A DNA stretch of 61,819 bases from a bacterium (GTDB taxonomy: Bacteria > SZUA-79 > Acidulodesulfobacterales > Acidulodesulfobacteraceae): the NCBI GenBank assembly GCA_021812245.1, contig JAKAOK010000008.1:1-61819 (forward strand). The letters run 5' to 3'. Positions 1 through 8,829 of the stretch are shown one piece after another. The notes beneath the pieces were generated by a model, which saw nothing but the letters and a program-made list of their open reading frames with translations, was not told where the DNA came from and did not search any database. Positions within the stretch are counted from its first letter, which is position 1; every line of letters starts with the position of its first letter. Position numbers and translations under genes: made by a program.

Positions 1-3
1 TAA

Positions 4-10
4 CCTCCTT
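4..10 (-). promoter_or_regulatory. Ribosome-binding site of a gene beyond the left edge
   Basis: On the minus strand these bases read AAGGAGG followed by TTA at the very edge. A perfect Shine-Dalgarno sequence this close to the edge implies a minus-strand gene starting a few bases outside the window. By context it should belong to the CRISPR adaptation module (cas1, the rest of the primase, or cas6), but nothing of the gene itself is visible. Confidence 0.6.
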
Positions 11-22
11 TTTTATTTGTTT

Positions 23-60
23 TTCACCTGATGGGTGAATATAATTAGCAATAATTATAT
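23..60. repeat. Two small inverted repeats after the reverse transcriptase gene
   Basis: TTCACC/GGTGAA (23-28 and 34-39, 5-nt loop) is followed by ATATAATTA/TAATTATAT (39-47 and 52-60, loop GCAA). Neither has a T-run on the minus strand, so they are not ordinary intrinsic terminators. The second contains a TATAAT on the minus strand and may simply be promoter sequence for the next gene to the left. Confidence 0.3.
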
Positions 61-101
61 CACTGAAAGACAGATAAATAAAGGAGTTTTTTAGTTTTTA
101 G

Positions 102-1901
102 CTAAGTTTCTATCGGCAAATTAGGGATATATTCGGAAGATATATCGATGTCTAATACGGCAAAATTTACGCAATTATCGTTCCTTACTATATATTCCCC
201 GACTGTTGAAGTTCCGTTAATATGCGAAATAACCGCTTCTTCATCGAGAGGCTTTTCTATTCTGGAATAAAAAACTTTACCTTCCTGAGTAACTGCGCCT
301 GTTGCGTAACAGTTATCCGAACCGGTAAAAAGAGATAAAATTTTAGGTGCCAATAATTTTAAAACACTGGAATCGTCATTAAATTCGGTTTTATCTTCGG
401 CATTATTAATATTAATACTTGAGATATTTGATTCTGAAATATTTGAATTGTTATCCAAAATATACTCTTTCATTTTTTTGGCTAAACCGGTTAAGCCCAT
501 TTTTCCGTATATGTAAGATAATTTTTCATAGCCGTCGGTAAATTCGGGATTTTTTTCCGTAAATCTGTTTAATAACCTTATTGCTTTTTCATAGTCGCCC
601 TTTTCTACGAAATAATCAGAAATTTTAAGAATTCTGCCTCCGTCGCCGGTATCTTTAGATATAAAGTCAAACGAATCTTTTTCAAGATCAAGTTCGTTTG
701 ACAGTATTGCGGCATCTAACTTGACGTCTCTTGCGTAATCGTCCGAACCGCCTGCGGTTTCCCCGGACAATATTTTGTCTTTTATTGATTTTATGATAAA
801 CGACGATATGTCTTTTTGATAACTTTTTGCGAGAAGGGCGCTCTTTAAAAGAGACAATCCTATATTTAACTCCGATTTTTCTTTTAAAAGTTTATCTACG
901 TTGTCTAAAAGTTCCCTGTTATTGTATTTGTTAGTCGTTTTAATATCGAAATAATTAAGCCAACCGTCTATAATACTGTCGATATAAATATTTTTTATTC
1001 CTTCGGCGGAGATGCCGTTAATTTTTTCCGAAAAACTGCATAATGATTTTTCGGACGGGTACTTTCCGTTTTTATTGAAACGATAGCCCAAAAAATCAAA
1101 GCCTTCTTTTTCGTTTAATTTTACTAATGAACTTTTTTCTTCGGATAAAGCAAGCATTAGTTCCTTTTCTAAATAATTAACGGCGGTATCCTGCAATTTT
1201 CGGCAGTTTTCAATGGTATCGGAAAACATCGCAAAGTCGTCGGCATAACGTAAATATCTTGAATTTGATTCTTTAAAAATTAGTTTATCAAAATCGTTAA
1301 GGTAAATATTGCCGAATAAAGGAGATGTAGGGGCGCCAAGCGTTATTCCTTTAGGCGAAGATTCGGAAGAGCTTTTTATTATAACCGAAAGCAGGTTTAT
1401 CAAAGGTTTTTCTTTTATAACGGCTTTGATTTTATCCAATAAAAGCGCCGTATCTATAGAATCGAAAAACGAATGTATATCGGCATTAAAAACAAAATTT
1501 ACTGCAGGGTCTTTACAAAATTTTTCGGTTTTCATAACTGCCTGAAGAGCTGATTTTCTGGGACGATAGCCGTATGAACATCTAAGGAACAGTTTTTCGA
1601 ACACAGGTTCTAAAACATTAAGAATAGCCGTCTGAACTATCCTGTCCTTAACGCATGGGACTCCAAGCGTTCTTATCTTTTCTGAAGACTGAGCTTTATG
1701 CTGAAATTTAGCAATCAGACCTGGAGTATAAACGGAGGTTTTGATTTCTTCGATTAAGAGGTGGATATTTTTATCTAATTCTAAGGTAAATTTATCGGCG
1801 GTAACATGGTCGGCGCCAGGAGCTCCGCCGCCGGAAGAAACTTTGTTAAAGGCGGCAACAAAATTTGAGTATTCCGTAATACTCTGAATTAATTCCCCCA
1901 T
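102..1901 (-). CDS. CRISPR-associated reverse transcriptase fused to TPR-like region and N-terminal part of a primase (AEP/CAPP) domain
   Basis: 599 residues. The first ~320 are a group-II-intron-like reverse transcriptase: motif A around D141 (NADIHSFFDSI) and the catalytic YADD at 219-222. Residues ~423-485 look like a TPR-type helical pair. Residues ~514-599 match the start of the archaeo-eukaryotic primase fold of TOTE/CAPP proteins: an LFTGSDNCYA block (524-533), a G-x-Y 'HINGTSTVGEY' block and the first metal motif DID (584-586). The protein stops 13 residues after that motif, so the rest of the primase is missing from this frame. It sits next to cas2 beside a type III array, where RTs allow spacer uptake from RNA. 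No X/maturase or Cas1 domain is seen. The upstream SD is weak. RT and primase identities are firm; whether the primase is split or decayed is open. Confidence 0.85.
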   Translation of the reverse strand: MGELIQSITEYSNFVAAFNKVSSGGGAPGADHVTADKFTLELDKNIHLLIEEIKTSVYTPGLIAKFQHKAQSSEKIRTLGVPCVKDRIVQTAILNVLEPVFEKLFLRCSYGYRPRKSALQAVMKTEKFCKDPAVNFVFNADIHSFFDSIDTALLLDKIKAVIKEKPLINLLSVIIKSSSESSPKGITLGAPTSPLFGNIYLNDFDKLIFKESNSRYLRYADDFAMFSDTIENCRKLQDTAVNYLEKELMLALSEEKSSLVKLNEKEGFDFLGYRFNKNGKYPSEKSLCSFSEKINGISAEGIKNIYIDSIIDGWLNYFDIKTTNKYNNRELLDNVDKLLKEKSELNIGLSLLKSALLAKSYQKDISSFIIKSIKDKILSGETAGGSDDYARDVKLDAAILSNELDLEKDSFDFISKDTGDGGRILKISDYFVEKGDYEKAIRLLNRFTEKNPEFTDGYEKLSYIYGKMGLTGLAKKMKEYILDNNSNISESNISSININNAEDKTEFNDDSSVLKLLAPKILSLFTGSDNCYATGAVTQEGKVFYSRIEKPLDEEAVISHINGTSTVGEYIVRNDNCVNFAVLDIDISSEYIPNLPIET

Positions 1902-1927
1902 TTGCTTTTATAATTTTTTGATATTAA

Positions 1928-2206
1928 TTATATAACAAAACAATTCTTTTCGGGATCTTCTATGAATTTGCCTATCTTTATTTTATTTTTTACACAAATT
2001 TTATTCAAGGAATAAATTATAATGCTATCATAGGTTTTGTTGATCTTAATTTTGCCGATTTCGGAAAGCATTTTGTCGAATTGCTTCTGCTTAAGCGTTG
2101 CCTCAAACACGCTGAACTGCACGTGGGTTCCATAGTCTTTGAGGAGTTTAAATAATTTAAGCCTTGTTTTGTCGTCTTTTATATCATAGGAAATAATGTA
2201 AAACAT
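1928..2206 (-). CDS. cas2: Cas2, CRISPR adaptation endonuclease-fold protein
   Basis: 92 residues, the normal length for Cas2. It starts with the ferredoxin-like beta strand MFYIISYDIKDDKTR carrying the conserved Asp at position 8, followed by the helix 'LFKLLKDYG' and the strand 'VQFSVFEA'. Cas2 is the structural core of the Cas1-Cas2 integrase. It lies 26 bp upstream of the reverse transcriptase gene in the same orientation, so the two are probably co-transcribed. No Shine-Dalgarno sequence is obvious before the ATG. Its normal partner Cas1 is not in this window. Confidence 0.93.
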   Translation of the reverse strand: MFYIISYDIKDDKTRLKLFKLLKDYGTHVQFSVFEATLKQKQFDKMLSEIGKIKINKTYDSIIIYSLNKICVKNKIKIGKFIEDPEKNCFVI

Positions 2207-2252
2207 CGGAATAACAAAAAATAACCTTAATATATATGAAATATGCTTATAT

Positions 2253-2894
2253 TTAAGCTCCCTCGAAAACGTCTTTTAAATCTATTTCGAGGTCAATAGT
2301 TTTAATATAAAGTTTTTCGTCATTTTCCGCTTTTATGGATATAAATGTGTTGAATAATTTATTTGTCTTCTTTGCACCGGAAATATTTTTAATACTGCCG
2401 GTTTTAGTTCCTTCGGTTCTTCCGTAAGCGTCGATAGTTCTGGTTTTAGGATCTACTATTAAGTACTCTTTCACTCCGCTTTTTTCATATACCTCTTTTT
2501 TGACCCTTACGTCGTAGTAGCTGTTGGAAGGAGAAAGGATTTCTATGACAAGGTCGGGGCTTCCATCTATGCCGTGTTTCTTTATGATGTCTTTATTTTC
2601 GTTTGAAATAAAAATAATATCGGGCTGAAAGGCGTTTTTGGAGTTGAGATATACGTCTATGGGAGCGTCTAACGCAAGTCCCAGATTATATTTTTTAACG
2701 TGGGTATAAATGACGAGTTCAAGGTTTTTGGAAATTATCTGGTGTTCCGTTAAAGGCGACGGACTCATTACTAGTTCTCCTTCTATTAGTTGATAGGGGG
2801 CTCCTTCCGGAAGGTTAAAATAATCCCGCGCGGTATAATATTTGGGATAAACTGCGGTGTTTTCTAATTTTTCAAGCACGGACGTTCGGGACAT
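2253..2894 (-). CDS. Uma2 family (DUF820) PD-(D/E)xK nuclease-fold protein
   Basis: 213 residues with the Uma2 signature. The N-terminal 'YTARDYFNLPE' and 'YQLIEGELVMSPSP' blocks precede the core motif: PD at 91-92, DLVIEILSPS at 114-123 with E118, and the following Lys residues near 132-133, together the PD-(D/E)xK metal site. Uma2 proteins are abundant restriction-endonuclease-like proteins whose function is mostly unproven and which are often found as mobile accessory genes. This copy lies between cas2 and the array, 46 bp upstream of cas2 and in the same direction. Whether it takes part in CRISPR function or is a passenger cannot be told from sequence. Confidence 0.85.
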   Translation of the reverse strand: MSRTSVLEKLENTAVYPKYYTARDYFNLPEGAPYQLIEGELVMSPSPLTEHQIISKNLELVIYTHVKKYNLGLALDAPIDVYLNSKNAFQPDIIFISNENKDIIKKHGIDGSPDLVIEILSPSNSYYDVRVKKEVYEKSGVKEYLIVDPKTRTIDAYGRTEGTKTGSIKNISGAKKTNKLFNTFISIKAENDEKLYIKTIDLEIDLKDVFEGA

Positions 2895-2971
2895 ATAAGA
2901 TTAATCATTAGAGTTATTCAATTAATTTGATTGATTTATTGATTATTATATCATATTTTAGAAATAAAATC

Positions 2972-3286
2972 TTAAAATCCGTCATCGTCAAAACCTCCTC
3001 CGCCGCTACCTCCAAACGAAGAATCGTCATGGTCAAAGGCGGAGAAACCTCCACTATCGGAAGACGAAAAACTATCGTCAGATGAAAATCCATTATCATC
3101 AAAAGCGGAGGTGAAAGTAGCAGAATCGTCGTTTAAATCTGTTCCGTAAGGATTCCCGCCTGCATCTATCATAGAATCGTCCATCATGGGTAAACCGGTT
3201 GCAGGATTTACGCCAAAATTAGTGGAATCTGAGTTTATATCATCAGAATTGCCGAATAAATCAGAAAACCAGTTGAATAACCCCAT
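2972..3286 (-). CDS. Small acidic Asp/Ser/Gly-rich protein of unknown function
   Basis: 104 residues. The start is well supported by AAGGAGG eight bases before the ATG. The first 13 residues (MGLFNWFSDLFGN) would form an amphipathic, membrane- or protein-binding helix. A 'NPATGLPM...AGGNPYG' block that I recall from uncharacterised bacterial proteins follows. The remainder is a low-complexity acidic tail rich in D, S, F and G ending in a run of glycines and FDDDGF. There is no signal peptide or catalytic motif. It is the gene nearest the distal end of the CRISPR array. A disordered, DNA-mimic-like or adaptor role is conceivable but is only a guess. Confidence 0.7.
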   Translation of the reverse strand: MGLFNWFSDLFGNSDDINSDSTNFGVNPATGLPMMDDSMIDAGGNPYGTDLNDDSATFTSAFDDNGFSSDDSFSSSDSGGFSAFDHDDSSFGGSGGGGFDDDGF

Positions 3287-3342
3287 TTTCTTTGCCTCCT
3301 TATTTTAGTTTAATTTACGCATTAACATACATTCCAATATTT

Positions 3343-3443
3343 GTCATTGCGAGCGCAGCGGACGGACGAAGTCCGGCAAGTCCGGCACAGCTAAATCCAG
3401 CACAGCTAACCAATCCGTCATTGCGAGCACAGCGAAGCAATCT
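3343..3443. repeat. Two REP-type sequences beside the CRISPR array
   Basis: GTCATTGCGAGCGCAGCG (3343-3360, partial) and a full 27-nt copy at 3417-3443 beginning GTCATTGCGAGC and ending GCAATCT. The same unit occurs at 20.3 kb and as inverted pairs at 32.4 and 34.8 kb. The bases just left of the first copy (ATTCCAATA) match the interior of the 32.4-kb MITE, so this may be an eroded MITE. The second copy ends 15 bp before the first repeat of the array. Confidence 0.75.
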
Positions 3444-3458
3444 CATATTTCAAGAAAT

Positions 3459-6400
3459 GTCGCAATCCCTTATAAATCAGGGATATATTCCAATGTTGCG
3501 GACCCGCAGCGTTTACCGTCTTCCAAACGGAAGGTCGCAATCCCTTATAAATCAGGGATATATTCCAATAAGGCATCAAATATGATGCCTTCGGCAACTC
3601 TGAGATCGGTCGCAATCCCTTATAAATCAGGGATATATTCCAATTTAGCCCCACATACATGGGAGGGGGGTATATAATAAGTGTCGCAATCCCTTATAAA
3701 TCAGGGATATATTCCAATGAACTACCATGCGATTATACCGGGGTCATAGTTTCGGTCGCAATCCCTTATAAATCAGGGATATATTCCAATGAAAAAAATG
3801 TCAGATTCAAAAAAGATTTATGAGCAGGTCGCAATCCCTTATAAATCAGGGATATATTCCAATCGCAAGGAGAATAAAATGAGCACTGCAATGGGAACGT
3901 TCGTCGCAATCCCTTATAAATCAGGGATATATTCCAATCTAAAATCAAAGGAGAAACAATGGCAAAAAAAGAAAAAAAGTCGCAATCCCTTATAAATCAG
4001 GGATATATTCCAATTTTAAAAACAATCCCCAATGTTAAGGTCGAAGAGACCGTCGCAATCCCTTATAAATCAGGGATATATTCCAATTTTAAAAACAATC
4101 CCCAATGTTAAGGTCGAAGAGACCGTCGCAATCCCTTATAAATCAGGGATATATTCCAATCTTTTTAAATCAAATCAAATTTAAATTTCAGGGGGTTCGT
4201 CGCAATCCCTTATAAATCAGGGATATATTCCAATAAATTTCAAAGCCCGCAGGGGCAAAGGAGATGACAAAATGAGTCGCAATCCCTTATAAATCAGGGA
4301 TATATTCCAATAGAATCAATGAAATTGAAACACAATTAGCAGAGCTTGAAGGTCGCAATCCCTTATAAATCAGGGATATATTCCAATTTCATAATGGAAA
4401 ACAAAAAATATCGCAATAAGTATTTGGTCGCAATCCCTTATAAATCAGGGATATATTCCAATGGAAAAAACGAAATGACAATTAAGAAATTTCATCGAAA
4501 GTCGCAATCCCTTATAAATCAGGGATATATTCCAATCGAAGCCTTTGGAGATAAGCTCTATGGATGACCGGGTGAGTCGCAATCCCTTATAAATCAGGGA
4601 TATATTCCAATAGGTGATAATTTAATCCGTAGTGTTCCAACCTTTACAGGTCGCAATCCCTTATAAATCAGGGATATATTCCAATAACTCATAGAGACCT
4701 TTGAGGACATTGCGGATTCGCCTTGGTCGCAATCCCTTATAAATCAGGGATATATTCCAATCGGTGCTAAAAAAAAGATACGCTCGCAATCAGTTGACAT
4801 GTCGCAATCCCTTATAAATCAGGGATATATTCCAATCTTACGGCAATCTAAGAGTTGGCGATATAATCAGCGAAGGTCGCAATCCCTTATAAATCAGGGA
4901 TATATTCCAATTTCATCGAAGGGATATTAATATCCCTTACGGCTACTTATATGTCGCAATCCCTTATAAATCAGGGATATATTCCAATTTCAAGTAGGAA
5001 TATCCTGCTGGAACGTAATATTTAGTCGCAATCCCTTATAAATCAGGGATATATTCCAATAAGGAACGGATTTGGAAGTCATAGATATTGACGATAAGTC
5101 GCAATCCCTTATAAATCAGGGATATATTCCAATGTAATAGACATTAACGATGAAGTTGTGTCGTTAGAAGGTTGTCGCAATCCCTTATAAATCAGGGATA
5201 TATTCCAATGGTTCACAATGAAGAGTTTATATGTTTTTGACTTTGTAGGTCGCAATCCCTTATAAATCAGGGATATATTCCAATTTTAAATCAAATCAAA
5301 TTTTAGGAGGCAAACAAAATGGAAACGTCGCAATCCCTTATAAATCAGGGATATATTCCAATATACATAGAAGAGCAGGCGGACGACTGCGCCCTTTCAA
5401 ACGGTCGCAATCCCTTATAAATCAGGGATATATTCCAATCGATATTTAAAAAAGGGGCGGCGTTATGGGATACGAAAGCGTCGCAATCCCTTATAAATCA
5501 GGGATATATTCCAATGGGTAAAACAAATGACTATCACAAATCAAAAATTTGAAGTCGCAATCCCTTATAAATCAGGGATATATTCCAATTTATCTGTAAA
5601 GCCGCTAAATCATACAATCCCGCTAAAAAAAGTCGCAATCCCTTATAAATCAGGGATATATTCCAATTAGCCTATGTTGCTTATCATTAAAAAACCGGCG
5701 GCAACGGTCGCAATCCCTTATAAATCAGGGATATATTCCAATAAAAACGCAACAATAAGTATTTGCAAAAAGTGCATTATGTCGCAATCCCTTATAAATC
5801 AGGGATATATTCCAATAAGATATTGATAATATCACGGTGACTCTCGAATTTATGAAGTCGCAATCCCTTATAAATCAGGGATATATTCCAATAAGATATT
5901 GATAATATCACGGTGACTCTCGAATTTATGAAGTCGCAATCCCTTATAAATCAGGGATATATTCCAATTATCAGAAACTGCAGGTAGTATTTACGGAAAT
6001 TTGCAGTGTCGCAATCCCTTATAAATCAGGGATATATTCCAATATCTCGACGCCCATATCTTCCAGAACCTTTAATTCCCTGTCGCAATCCCTTATAAAT
6101 CAGGGATATATTCCAATAGATTTGCTGAAAAAGCTGGGCTTCGATTATTATAGCGAAGGTCGCAATCCCTTATAAATCAGGGATATATTCCAATAATAAT
6201 AAGGAGGGGAGCCGTGCGGGGCGTCCTTAAAACTGTCGCAATCCCTTATAAATCAGGGATATATTCCAATAAAATGTTAGAAATATTAAGAAAAAACGGC
6301 ATCAACTAGTCGCAATCCCTTATAAATCAGGGATATATTCCAATGAATAATTATTCAACCCCTACAGAGATTGAATCCTCATGGGTCGCAATCCCTTATA

Positions 6401-8829
6401 AATCAGGGATATATTCCAATCTAAATTATCAGTCTTAAATTTAAAAACAAAAGAGGTAATGTCGCAATCCCTTATAAATCAGGGATATATTCCAATCCCT
6501 ACCAAGAATCAAGCAAGGGACAGCGGGTGCTTGTGTCGCAATCCCTTATAAATCAGGGATATATTCCAATCTTTCGAGACGAGAGAGTTTTACGACATTT
6601 TCGACAAGCCGTCGCAATCCCTTATAAATCAGGGATATATTCCAATTTGCGGCGTTAAAAAAAAGATACAGCCGCAACCAGTTAAAATTGTCGCAATCCC
6701 TTATAAATCAGGGATATATTCCAATAAGGTTGGAATTTTGGAAAAAAGATTATGCCGCCTCGTCGCAATCCCTTATAAATCAGGGATATATTCCAATAAA
6801 ACTGATTGCGGCGTTAAAAAAAAGATACAGCCGCAAGTCGCAATCCCTTATAAATCAGGGATATATTCCAATAAAAAACAACTTTTTAGGAATTAGTTTA
6901 ATAGCTTTAGTCGCAATCCCTTATAAATCAGGGATATATTCCAATAATTAATCTTATATGTTTCTCCGCCGAAAGCCGTATTAAGTCGCAATCCCTTATA
7001 AATCAGGGATATATTCCAATATATATTAGCGAGATAATCGCCAATAATATCGTTTTACTAGGGTCGCAATCCCTTATAAATCAGGGATATATTCCAATGC
7101 GAAAATTGGTTGCGGTTTTGAAAAAGAGGTATAGCCGTCGCAATCCCTTATAAATCAGGGATATATTCCAATGAAAAATAATTTAAAATTTAAAATTTAA
7201 CTTTTAAAGGGTCGCAATCCCTTATAAATCAGGGATATATTCCAATAAAAATACGGCGTTAATAATAAGGAATACGGCTTTATAGGTCGCAATCCCTTAT
7301 AAATCAGGGATATATTCCAATGCGGCTCTGAAAAAGAGGTATAGCCGCAACCATTTAACTGTCGCAATCCCTTATAAATCAGGGATATATTCCAATTAAA
7401 ATAAGCGAGGACAGCGAAGTCAACGAATTTTATAGTCGCAATCCCTTATAAATCAGGGATATATTCCAATCGGAAAACCGCTACCACGCGAAAAAGTTGA
7501 TTGCGGCTCTGGTCGCAATCCCTTATAAATCAGGGATATATTCCAATTTATGACGACTAACTTCTCCGCATCGCTTCCGTTAAGGTCGCAATCCCTTATA
7601 AATCAGGGATATATTCCAATGTCAGAAACAAAAAAGATTTACGAGCAGTTCAGAACTGCTGTCGCAATCCCTTATAAATCAGGGATATATTCCAATAAAT
7701 AAATTCGGCAAATAAAGAAACGAGACAGGAGCTGAGTCGCAATCCCTTATAAATCAGGGATATATTCCAATAGCTTCTAATTTAATGATAAAGGCAGTTG
7801 AAAATTTAAGTCGCAATCCCTTATAAATCAGGGATATATTCCAATGTAATAAAATCGTAAAAACGGAAATTAACGAAATTGACAGTCGCAATCCCTTATA
7901 AATCAGGGATATATTCCAATTAAGATATTTTCTAAACTTAAAAAAGGTATAAGCAAATGAATGTCGCAATCCCTTATAAATCAGGGATATATTCCAATAA
8001 AGGAGAAATATCATGGGATACGAAAGCGATTTAAATTAGTCGCAATCCCTTATAAATCAGGGATATATTCCAATAAAATGGAAAAGTTAATCGGCATTAG
8101 CTTAATAGGTTTTGAGTCGCAATCCCTTATAAATCAGGGATATATTCCAATATATATGAAAGCGGCGACCAAAGAAAAAATAGAAATAGCGTCGCAATCC
8201 CTTATAAATCAGGGATATATTCCAATTAAATATTAAAGGGGCGGAGGTGGATTTATGTCAACAATGTCGCAATCCCTTATAAATCAGGGATATATTCCAA
8301 TCGAGGGAATGTTTGACGAAGACGAAGACGCCGAAGAAATGTCGCAATCCCTTATAAATCAGGGATATATTCCAATCAAAATGGAAACAATTAAATCAAA
8401 TTTTTTAGGAATTAGTCGCAATCCCTTATAAATCAGGGATATATTCCAATTGAACAGCAAATAGTATTTGAAAGAGGACACTTGGCGGAGTCGCAATCCC
8501 TTATAAATCAGGGATATATTCCAATGGAGAGGAAAAAATGATTTCAATTAACAAAATTACTGTCGGGTCGCAATCCCTTATAAATCAGGGATATATTCCA
8601 ATTTACAATCGCATTCAATTAGCGGGAAATGTAACGAAAGGTCGCAATCCCTTATAAATCAGGGATATATTCCAATAATTATTATGATGACGTTAGAGTT
8701 AAGGTTAAGCGAAGGTCGCAATCCCTTATAAATCAGGGATATATTCCAATTAATCCATAAGATAGCTACCAGGAATAATTTTAGAGGTTATACGTCGCAA
8801 TCCCTTATAAATCAGGGATATATTCCAAT
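3459..8829 (-). CRISPR. CRISPR array, 72 repeats and 71 spacers
   Basis: By hand count there are 72 copies of a 36-bp repeat, first copy 3459-3494 and last 8794-8829. On the plus strand it begins GTCGCAATCCC and ends ATATATTCCAAT, with an internal ATCCCT/AGGGAT stem. All copies I read are identical. Spacers are about 35-43 bp. I infer minus-strand transcription. In that direction the repeat ends ATTGCGAC, the form of the 8-nt crRNA 5' handle of type III systems. A leader-like promoter lies at 8954-8982, all cas genes run the same way, and spacers carry start-codon regions in sense on the plus strand, so minus-strand crRNAs would pair with mRNA. Two adjacent spacer pairs are exact duplicates (4015-4051 = 4088-4124; 5817-5856 = 5893-5932). 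Apparent plus-strand ORFs through the array are artefacts. Confidence 0.98.

Noticed and set aside
23-39. Terminator after the RT gene
   Set aside because: Six-bp stem without a following T-run on the minus strand.
102-1901. Group II intron carrying the reverse transcriptase
   Set aside because: No maturase/X or endonuclease domain and no intron RNA domain V-like structure at the ends; context with cas2 and the primase fusion points to a CRISPR RT.
2914-3102. 62-codon minus-strand ORF overlapping the acidic protein gene
   Set aside because: It is a shifted frame of the acidic gene, which has a perfect Shine-Dalgarno and a natural composition.
3292-8547. Several open frames of 60-97 codons running through the array with the peptides SQSLINQGYIP or IPYKSGIYSN repeated
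   Set aside because: They are translations of the CRISPR repeat and spacers, not genes; they have no ribosome-binding sites and change with each spacer.
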